This document shows positions 1 through 4,835 of a stretch of DNA of 5,972 bases, piece after piece. The position numbers and the translations under genes are program-made. The notes beneath the pieces were generated by a model. The model saw nothing but the letters and a program-made list of their open reading frames with translations. It searched no databases and had not been told where the DNA came from. Position 1 is the first letter of the stretch. The number at the start of each line of letters is the position of its first letter. The DNA comes from Lachnospiraceae bacterium (GTDB lineage Bacteria > Bacillota > Clostridia > Lachnospirales > Lachnospiraceae): the NCBI GenBank assembly GCA_017380975.1, contig JAFOCX010000110.1:1-5972 (forward strand), written 5' to 3'.

Positions 1-1
1 A

Positions 2-889
2 ACGCTGCAATGTCAGGTTCTTCCGACGTGGAGACCGGAACGGGCAATGAATCTTTCAAAAGAGGATTATCCGGAATATATTGCTAAATTGAGTGCAGTG
101 AGCGGCGTGCAAGTGGAAGATTTTGATTCTTTGATCCGTGCATTAAAAACAAGGATGGAATTCTTTGTCGAAAATGGATGTATGATCTCTGACCATAGTC
201 TGGATTATGTGATGTATGAGCCTGCAGCCAGAGAAGAGGTAAATACAATTTTTACGAATAGGCTTGCGGGAAAGCTTCCGAGTTTTACAGAAAAGAAAAA
301 ATTCGAAACCGCTTTTATGTTAGAAATGGGAAGAGAGTATGCGAAAAAGAATTGGGTCATGCAGCTTCATTTTGGTGTAAAACGTGATAATAATCGGAGA
401 TTGGCACAGGAAATCGGTGCAGATGCAGGTGTGGATTGTATCAGAAATTACACACCGAGTGAACAGATGGCAGACTTTCTAAATGCGCTTGCGATTACAG
501 GTGAACTTCCGAAAACGATTCTTTATTCTTTAAACCCGGAAGATAATGCAGCTATCGGAACCATTATCGGCTGTTTTCAGGATTCTTCTGCGATCGGTAA
601 GATCCAGCAGGGATCCGCATGGTGGTTCAATGACAACAAGACCGGGATGCAGGAACAGATGATTTCTCTTGCAAATCAGGGACTGCTTGGCAACTTTATT
701 GGTATGCTCACGGATTCAAGAAGTTTTTTATCCTACACCAGACATGAGTACTTTCGCCGTATTTTGTGTGAATTGATCGGTGGCTGGGTGGAGAATGGAG
801 AATATCCGGCGGACGATAAAAGGCTGGAGAAAATCGTGAAAGGTATTTCTTATAATAATGCGGTAAGATATTTTGGATTTCATTTATAA
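2..889 (+). CDS. uxaC: Glucuronate (uronate) isomerase, 3' part, cut by the left window edge
   Basis: UxaC interconverts D-glucuronate and D-fructuronate (and D-galacturonate and D-tagaturonate), the first cytoplasmic step of hexuronate breakdown. The frame is open from base 2; the first ATG, at 47, is internal, because the residues before it (QVLPTWRPERAM) match the family's conserved VLPxxRPDKA segment. About 295 residues are visible; the family usually has about 465, so roughly the first 170, including the early metal-binding His residues, lie outside. Numbering from the first visible residue, family hallmarks are SDHSLD (His65), QLHFG (His123), LPKTILYSLNP, the WWFND block (207-211) and TDSRSFLSYTRHEYFRR, with Asp238 in the position of the amidohydrolase-superfamily catalytic/metal aspartate. 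The end NNAVRYFGFHL is a normal UxaC C-terminus. It is followed after 47 bases by the kinase gene in the same direction. The family is secure; preference for glucuronate is inferred from uxuA downstream. Confidence 0.96.
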   Translation, partial: TLQCQVLPTWRPERAMNLSKEDYPEYIAKLSAVSGVQVEDFDSLIRALKTRMEFFVENGCMISDHSLDYVMYEPAAREEVNTIFTNRLAGKLPSFTEKKKFETAFMLEMGREYAKKNWVMQLHFGVKRDNNRRLAQEIGADAGVDCIRNYTPSEQMADFLNALAITGELPKTILYSLNPEDNAAIGTIIGCFQDSSAIGKIQQGSAWWFNDNKTGMQEQMISLANQGLLGNFIGMLTDSRSFLSYTRHEYFRRILCELIGGWVENGEYPADDKRLEKIVKGISYNNAVRYFGFHL

Positions 890-923
890 AAGATCATAGA
901 CAAATTTTGGCAAATGAGAAAGT

Positions 924-929
924 AGGAGG
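924..929 (+). promoter_or_regulatory. Ribosome binding site of the kinase gene (decides its start)
   Basis: A perfect AGGAGG lies 7 bases before the ATG at 937. It falls inside the longer open frame that could begin at TTG 907, so it argues that the first ten codons of that longer frame are leader and not protein. Confidence 0.9.
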
Positions 930-936
930 AAATAAT

Positions 937-2034
937 ATGAATTTGAATTTAAAACCGGCGAATGAGTGCACGTATGATGCGGTTTCTTTAGGAGAGGTTA
1001 TGCTTCGTCTTGATCCGGGTGAGGGCAGGATTCGTACAGCGCGCAGTTTCCGAGCATGGGAAGGTGGCGGAGAATACAACGTTGTTCGAGGTCTCAGAAG
1101 ATGTTTCGGACTTAAAACTGCAGTTATAACAGCGTTTGCTGATAATGAAGTTGGTATGTTAATGGAAGATTTCATTCTTCAGGGAGGTGTCGACACGTCT
1201 CTTATCAAATGGATGAAAACGGACGGCATTGGAAGAGTCTGCCGCAATGGATTAAATTTTACTGAGCGTGGTTTTGGTATCCGCGGCGCAGTTGGATGTT
1301 CTGATCGTGCGAATACTGCAATTTCCAAAGCAACTCCGGAAGATTTCGATTTTGAATATATTTTTGGCACTTTGGGAGTACGCTGGCTTCACACAGGTGG
1401 CATTTACGCAGCATTGTCAGAGCAGTCATGTGAGACAATTCTTGCGGCGATCAAAACAGCGAAAAAATATGGAACGATTGTGTCCTATGATCTTAATTAT
1501 CGTCCGTCTATGTGGAGCGGAATTGGAGGTTTGGCTAAGGCGCAGGAAGTGAACAAGGAAATCGCAAAGTACGTAGATGTTATGATCGGAAACGAAGAAG
1601 ATTTTACTGCATGTCTTGGATTTGAGATTGAGGGCAATGATGAAAATTTAAAAGAACTGAACATTGACGGATACAAAAAGATGATCAATAAGGCAGTTGA
1701 AACGTACCCGAACTTTAAAGCGGTTGCAACAACTCTTCGAGAAGTAAAGACAGCAACGGTAAATGATTGGAGTGCGCTTTGCTGGGCCGGCGGAGAGATT
1801 TATAAAGCAAAAGATTATAAAAATCTTGAGATCATGGATCGTGTGGGCGGCGGTGATTCCTTTGCATCCGGATTGATCTATGGTCTTATGACAACCGGCG
1901 ATGCTGAAATTGCAGTAAATTATGGCGCAGCTCACGGAGCACTTGCAATGACAACACCGGGCGATACAACCATGGCTTCTAAGAAAGAAGTAGAAGCGAT
2001 CATGGGCGGAGCAGGTGCCCGCGTACAGAGATAA
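937..2034 (+). CDS. kdgK: PfkB-family sugar kinase, probable 2-keto-3-deoxygluconate kinase
   Basis: The predicted 365-residue protein is a ribokinase/PfkB-family kinase. Its expected reaction is ATP + 2-keto-3-deoxygluconate to KDPG, which an aldolase splits to pyruvate and glyceraldehyde 3-phosphate. Seen in the sequence: an N-terminal GEVMLRLDP strand (19-26), the glycine-rich substrate region GGGEYNVVRGL (43-53), DLNYRPSMW (185-193, typical of KDG kinases), NEEDF (219-223), and the C-terminal PfkB signature DRVGGGDSFASG (301-312), in which Asp307 is the expected catalytic base and the glycines form the anion hole. The TTPGD motif (339-343) is also usual in KDG kinases. The start at ATG 937 is preferred over an in-frame TTG at 907 because of the AGGAGG just upstream. 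The gene lies between uxaC and uxuA, which is the main reason to assign KDG as substrate. Another keto-sugar acid is possible, since PfkB specificity is hard to read from sequence. Confidence 0.87.
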   Translation: MNLNLKPANECTYDAVSLGEVMLRLDPGEGRIRTARSFRAWEGGGEYNVVRGLRRCFGLKTAVITAFADNEVGMLMEDFILQGGVDTSLIKWMKTDGIGRVCRNGLNFTERGFGIRGAVGCSDRANTAISKATPEDFDFEYIFGTLGVRWLHTGGIYAALSEQSCETILAAIKTAKKYGTIVSYDLNYRPSMWSGIGGLAKAQEVNKEIAKYVDVMIGNEEDFTACLGFEIEGNDENLKELNIDGYKKMINKAVETYPNFKAVATTLREVKTATVNDWSALCWAGGEIYKAKDYKNLEIMDRVGGGDSFASGLIYGLMTTGDAEIAVNYGAAHGALAMTTPGDTTMASKKEVEAIMGGAGARVQR

Positions 2035-2047
2035 TTTGAAAATAATC

Positions 2048-2053
2048 AGGAGG
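2048..2053 (+). promoter_or_regulatory. Ribosome binding site of uxuA
   Basis: A perfect AGGAGG lies 8 bases before the uxuA ATG at 2062, within the 27-base gap after the kinase stop codon. It supports this start and independent, strong initiation inside the operon. No promoter or terminator is visible in the gap. Confidence 0.85.
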
Positions 2054-2061
2054 TTCACAGT

Positions 2062-3147
2062 ATGCCAATGCAGATGGGATGGCGCTGGTATGGAGAAGGG
2101 AACGATAAGATTTCTCTTTCGGACATCAAACAGATTCCGGGTGTTACCAGCATCGTTTGGGCACTGCACGATAAAATGCCGGGTGAGGTCTGGGAAATAG
2201 ACGAAATCGCAGAGGTTCAGAAGCAGCTGGATGTTTATGGATTCAATATGGATGTGGTTGAGTCTGTAAATGTGCACGATGATATCAAGATCGGACTTCC
2301 GACTAGAGATCGTTATATTGAAAATTATAAGCAGACAATTAAAAATCTCTCCAAATTCGGAGTAAAAGTTATCTGTTATAATTTCATGCCGATCTTTGAC
2401 TGGACTCGTACAGATCTGTTTCATCCGGTAGGAGATGGTTCTACGGCACTTTATTATGAAAAGAGTCGTATCAAAGAAAATCCGAAAGAAATGGCGGAAT
2501 ATATCTTATCCAATCTGGGAGGCATGACATTTCCGGGCTGGGAGCCGGAACGACTGGCAAGATTAGATGAACTATTTGCAGCCTACGCCCATGTGACGAA
2601 GGAACAGTTATGGGGAAATTTAAAATATTTCCTTGAAGCGATCATTCCGACATGCCGCGAATGTGACATTAAGATGGCAATCCATATGGATGATCCGCCG
2701 TGGGATATTTTCGGATTACCGAGACTTCTGACCAATGCGGAGAATATTGAACGATTTTTGGCCATGGTGGATGATGAATATAACTGCCTGACACTTTGCT
2801 CCGGAAGTTTAAATGCTGATGCAAACAATGATGTGGCTGTGATTATTCGCAAATACTGTAACCGTATTGCATTTGCGCACATTCGTAATGTGAAACATTT
2901 TGAGAATGGTGATTTCCAGGAAGCAAGTCACCGCGATTGTGATGGTGATACAAGAATTTTAGATATTTTGAAGGCTTATCATGACTGTGGATATGAGGGC
3001 TATATTCGTCCGGACCACGGACGTCACCTCTGGGATGAGAAACCGGGCAATGTCCGTCCGGGATATGGATTATATGACCGGGCTTTGGGTGTGATGTATA
3101 TGCTTGGTGTATGGGATATGCTTGATAAATTGGAAAATAATGGTTAG
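2062..3147 (+). CDS. uxuA: D-mannonate dehydratase
   Basis: UxuA dehydrates D-mannonate to 2-keto-3-deoxygluconate in the cytoplasm, the reaction that makes the substrate of the kinase encoded just upstream. The protein has 361 residues, the normal size for the Gram-positive form (the E. coli protein is near 390). It begins with the family-typical MxMGWRWYGEGND and continues with the conserved VWALHDKMPGEVW, VVESVNVHDDIKIG and CYNFMPIFDWTRTDL blocks of its TIM-barrel fold. Residues matching the known divalent-metal site of the family are His208 (AIHMDDPPW), Cys246 (LCSGS), His273 (FAHIRN) and Asp318 (RPDHG); His319 and a Tyr in PGYGLYDRALG sit where catalytic residues are described. All are present, so the enzyme should be active. 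Only 5 bases separate the stop codon from a strong terminator hairpin, making this the last gene of the uxaC-kdgK-uxuA unit. Confidence 0.97.
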   Translation: MPMQMGWRWYGEGNDKISLSDIKQIPGVTSIVWALHDKMPGEVWEIDEIAEVQKQLDVYGFNMDVVESVNVHDDIKIGLPTRDRYIENYKQTIKNLSKFGVKVICYNFMPIFDWTRTDLFHPVGDGSTALYYEKSRIKENPKEMAEYILSNLGGMTFPGWEPERLARLDELFAAYAHVTKEQLWGNLKYFLEAIIPTCRECDIKMAIHMDDPPWDIFGLPRLLTNAENIERFLAMVDDEYNCLTLCSGSLNADANNDVAVIIRKYCNRIAFAHIRNVKHFENGDFQEASHRDCDGDTRILDILKAYHDCGYEGYIRPDHGRHLWDEKPGNVRPGYGLYDRALGVMYMLGVWDMLDKLENNG

Positions 3148-3152
3148 CAAAT

Positions 3153-3216
3153 AAAAAGACCGCCATCCGTGTTATGATCATATGGATCAGAACATGAGAT
3201 GATGGTCTTTTTATTA
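3153..3216. terminator. Bidirectional intrinsic terminator between uxuA and the peptidase gene
   Basis: A long imperfect hairpin. Its base pairs AAAAAGACC (3153-3161) with GGTCTTTTT (3204-3212). The stem continues after a G-T wobble and a mismatch through CATC/GATG, then through TGTT/AACA and TGATC/GATCA to a 5-base loop at 3180-3184. The A-tract on the left and T-tract on the right give a U-run to transcripts from either direction. It lies 5 bases after the uxuA stop and 16 bases beyond the peptidase stop, filling most of the 85-base convergent gap, so it can end both transcripts. Confidence 0.9.
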
Positions 3217-3232
3217 TAGAATGGTTATCTGA

Positions 3233-4354
3233 TTAGTTCAGATCGTCTGTGATGATTCTCCATACAACATTGAATGCCTGCGCGAATACATCCATATCGA
3301 GATATTCATCTGTTGTATGTACAGCGAACATACCGGTTGTGATGTTTGTGCAGTTGAAGCCGTGACCGGAGAAGATGTTTGCGTCGCCGGCGCCGTTGCT
3401 TACTTTGTATACCGGAGTGATACCTTCTAATTCAAGTGCTTTGTGCATTGCTTTTGTAAGGTAACCTTCCAGATCCGGTTTGTGCGGCGGGCAGAAGTGG
3501 TCAACTTCAACTTCAACTTTACCGCCAAACTGTTCTGCTGCATCGTAGCAAGCCTTGGAGATCAGTTCGATCTGTTCTGTGATCTGGCTTGCGGAATGGG
3601 AACGAACTTCACATGTGAAGGATGCCTTATCACATACGATGTTGTTTGCGATACCACCCTCAATAATACCGAGGTTGGATGTTGTCTCCGGATCGATACG
3701 ACCGAATTTTACACGGTCGATCGCATTTGCTAACATTGCGATGGAGCTGATGCCTTTCTCCGGTTCAATACCGCCGTGAGCCATCTTTCCGTAGAATGTT
3801 GCTTTCAGATCATCTTTACCTGCACCGGAGATGAGCATGTCACCAAGATAACCTGCTGCATCAAGTGCCAAGATGTTCTTAGCCGGAAGTTTCTCGTAAT
3901 CAAAGTTCTTGGAACCAAGAAGACCGTTTTCTTCAGCGATTGTAAAGAGGAACCAGAGGTCTCTGTGCGGAATGCCTGTTTCTTTCAGAACATCGTGGAT
4001 TTCCATCATCATAGCGATACCGGATTTGTCGTCAGCTGCAAGGATTGTGTTGCCTGCACTTCTTACTTTACCGTTTTCGAAGATCGGCTCGATGCCGATA
4101 CCCGGCTCAACTGTATCCTGATGAGCATTTAAGCAGATTGCTTCACCCTCGATTGTTCCCGGGATGTGAAGTAAAAGGTTGCCTGCGTGGTCGCCGCCGA
4201 TTGCTTTACCTGCTTCGTCACGGTATACTTCGTATCCAAGGTCTTCAAAATATTTCTGAAGGAAATCGGTCATGTTTCCTTCGCTTTTCGTAACACTGTC
4301 AATTTTGATCATCTTGAAGAGTCTTTCTAAAACTCGTTCCTGATTAAACTGCAT
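3233..4354 (-). CDS. M20-family metallopeptidase, peptidase T-like
   Basis: A 373-residue cytoplasmic zinc-dependent exopeptidase of family M20, closest by eye to the PepT-like group that removes N-terminal residues from short peptides. The two-metal site is complete: His78 and Asp80 (AHQDTV), Asp108 (AADDKSG, expected bridging ligand), Glu141-Glu142 (AEENGL, general base and ligand), Asp165 (LALDAAG) and His346 (VHTTDE). The inserted dimerisation ('lid') domain runs from about 180 to 290 and carries the usual HGGIEPEKGISSI motif. No signal peptide is seen. The start at 4354 is supported by AGGGGGA 8 bases upstream. The gene is convergent with uxuA, from which a bidirectional terminator separates it, and divergent from clpS. 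Codon choice is strongly skewed to C-ending codons (for example ATC for 16 of the first 19 Ile), unlike its neighbours. True PepT is somewhat longer (about 408 residues), so the exact substrate (tripeptides or other short peptides) is uncertain. Confidence 0.93.
   Translation of the reverse strand: MQFNQERVLERLFKMIKIDSVTKSEGNMTDFLQKYFEDLGYEVYRDEAGKAIGGDHAGNLLLHIPGTIEGEAICLNAHQDTVEPGIGIEPIFENGKVRSAGNTILAADDKSGIAMMMEIHDVLKETGIPHRDLWFLFTIAEENGLLGSKNFDYEKLPAKNILALDAAGYLGDMLISGAGKDDLKATFYGKMAHGGIEPEKGISSIAMLANAIDRVKFGRIDPETTSNLGIIEGGIANNIVCDKASFTCEVRSHSASQITEQIELISKACYDAAEQFGGKVEVEVDHFCPPHKPDLEGYLTKAMHKALELEGITPVYKVSNGAGDANIFSGHGFNCTNITTGMFAVHTTDEYLDMDVFAQAFNVVWRIITDDLN
3501..3518. repeat. Short in-frame hexamer repeat (TCAACT x3) inside the peptidase gene
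   Basis: Three tandem copies of TCAACT read on the + strand. On the coding (-) strand they give alternating GTT and GAA codons for Val-Glu-Val-Glu-Val in the segment before Asp285. The alternating charged/hydrophobic pattern fits a beta strand in the lid domain, so the repeat probably follows from the protein sequence; it could be a slippage site, though each unit is six bases and would keep the frame. Confidence 0.6.
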
Positions 4355-4362
4355 AAAAACAT

Positions 4363-4369
4363 TCCCCCT
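4363..4369 (-). promoter_or_regulatory. Ribosome binding site of the peptidase gene
   Basis: Read on the - strand, AGGGGGA lies 8 bases before the ATG whose first base is 4354. It is G-rich and slightly off the AGGAGG consensus but well placed, and it supports the chosen start. Confidence 0.75.
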
Positions 4370-4397
4370 GAGTTTATGTATTTGAATTTCTGACTAT

Positions 4398-4426
4398 ATT
4401 ATACAAGACTATGTTTTTAAAAGCAA
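4398..4426 (-). promoter_or_regulatory. Candidate sigma-A promoter of the peptidase gene
   Basis: On the - strand a perfect -10 hexamer TATAAT (4403 to 4398) is preceded at the ideal 17-base spacing by TTGCTT (4426 to 4421), which keeps the TTG of the -35 consensus. Transcription would start near 4391, giving a leader of about 37 bases before the ATG with the ribosome binding site inside it. The perfect -10 and spacing fit a well-expressed gene. Confidence 0.75.
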
Positions 4427-4457
4427 TGAAAAGCACATGCAGATTGGGGCTATTTTT

Positions 4458-4485
4458 TTGCTTCAAAATCAAGTATACTTATAAA
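4458..4485 (+). promoter_or_regulatory. Candidate sigma-A promoter of clpS-clpA
   Basis: TTGCTT (4458-4463) and TATAAA (4480-4485) are separated by 16 bases, an acceptable sigma-A-like arrangement. The start point would be near 4492, giving a leader of about 40 bases to the clpS ATG at 4533. A TATACT at 4474-4479 is an alternative -10 but has no reasonable -35 at the right distance. The match is weaker than that of the divergent peptidase promoter. Confidence 0.55.
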
Positions 4486-4520
4486 GAATGTGTATTTAAA
4501 ATAAAATTATGATAGAGTTA

Positions 4521-4526
4521 AAGGGA
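4521..4526 (+). promoter_or_regulatory. Ribosome binding site of clpS (decides its start)
   Basis: AAGGGA lies 6 bases before ATG 4533. An earlier in-frame ATG at 4509 has only AT-rich sequence before it and no Shine-Dalgarno match, so the shorter protein is preferred. Confidence 0.7.
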
Positions 4527-4532
4527 TGGATT

Positions 4533-4832
4533 ATGGCAGTTCGTGGTGAAATGAGTGAGAAGACCAGATCACGGATTCGGGAACCGAAACGTTATCAGGT
4601 GATCATGCATAATGATGATTATACGCCGATGGATTTTGTGGTGGATATTTTAATGAGTATATTCCATAAAAATGAGGCGGAAGCGAATATTTTGATGATG
4701 AAGGTCCACAGAGAAGGAGAAGCGGCAGTCGGCAGCTACTCTTATGATGTGGCAATTTCGAAACAGAGAATGGCAGCGGCATTGGCAGCAGAAGAAGGCT
4801 ATCCGTTTCGACTGAGCGTCAGGGAGGTATAG
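4533..4832 (+). CDS. clpS: ATP-dependent Clp protease adaptor ClpS
   Basis: ClpS is the N-recognin of the bacterial N-degron pathway: it binds proteins with a bulky N-terminal residue (Leu, Phe, Tyr, Trp) and hands them to the N-domain of ClpA for unfolding and degradation by ClpP. The protein has 99 residues, about the family length. It has a flexible N-terminal extension (1-19), then the hallmark NDDYTPMDFVVDIL starting at Asn27. Compared with E. coli ClpS, the amino-group-binding residues are present (Asn27, Asp28, Asp29; His59 in KVHREG), as are the pocket residues Thr31, Met33 (gatekeeper), Val36 and Met55, so a normal N-degron pocket is expected. The start at 4533 is chosen over ATG 4509 because of AAGGGA upstream; a third ATG at 4551 has a poorer site. 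clpA begins 3 bases after the stop codon. The family is certain; the exact start is less so. Confidence 0.96.
   Translation: MAVRGEMSEKTRSRIREPKRYQVIMHNDDYTPMDFVVDILMSIFHKNEAEANILMMKVHREGEAAVGSYSYDVAISKQRMAAALAAEEGYPFRLSVREV
4821..4827 (+). promoter_or_regulatory. Ribosome binding site of clpA, embedded in the end of clpS
   Basis: AGGGAGG lies 8 bases before the clpA ATG at 4836 and forms part of the last clpS codons (Arg-Glu-Val-stop). Ribosomes finishing clpS therefore end on the clpA initiation region, which suggests translational coupling of adaptor and unfoldase. Confidence 0.85.
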
Positions 4833-4835
4833 GAT

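Larger units (their letters stand above)
4355..4532. other. Divergent intergenic region between the peptidase gene and clpS
   Basis: This AT-rich 178-base gap holds both candidate promoters, oriented back to back, with the two -35 hexamers about 31 bases apart and each reading TTGCTT on its own strand. I looked for a CtsR heptad repeat (GGTCAAA type) and a CIRCE inverted repeat (TTAGCACTC type), the usual heat-shock operators of Firmicute clp genes, and found no convincing copy. No RNA gene, riboswitch or small coding frame with a ribosome binding site is apparent. Confidence 0.7.

Noticed and set aside
907..936. TTG start extending the kinase by ten residues
   Set aside because: The extension contains the AGGAGG that serves ATG 937, and there is no good ribosome binding site before the TTG.
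1213..1228. Possible CcpA cre site (TGAAAACGGACG) inside the kinase gene
   Set aside because: It lacks the required dyad half on the right side and lies deep inside a coding region; coincidence is more likely.
1648..2424. A 258-codon open frame on the - strand crossing the kinase/uxuA junction
   Set aside because: It lies wholly antisense to two clearly real genes and the gap between them, is rich in Cys, Ile and His in a way typical of reverse-frame reading, and matches no family I recognise. It is a shadow.
4460..4480. Possible CtsR operator (TTCAAAATCAAG region) upstream of clpS
   Set aside because: Only part of one heptad resembles GGTCAAA and the second direct repeat is missing, so it does not meet the CtsR pattern.
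4509..4532. Earlier ATG adding eight residues to ClpS
   Set aside because: No Shine-Dalgarno match before it, whereas ATG 4533 has AAGGGA at 6 bases; the extra residues are not a family feature.
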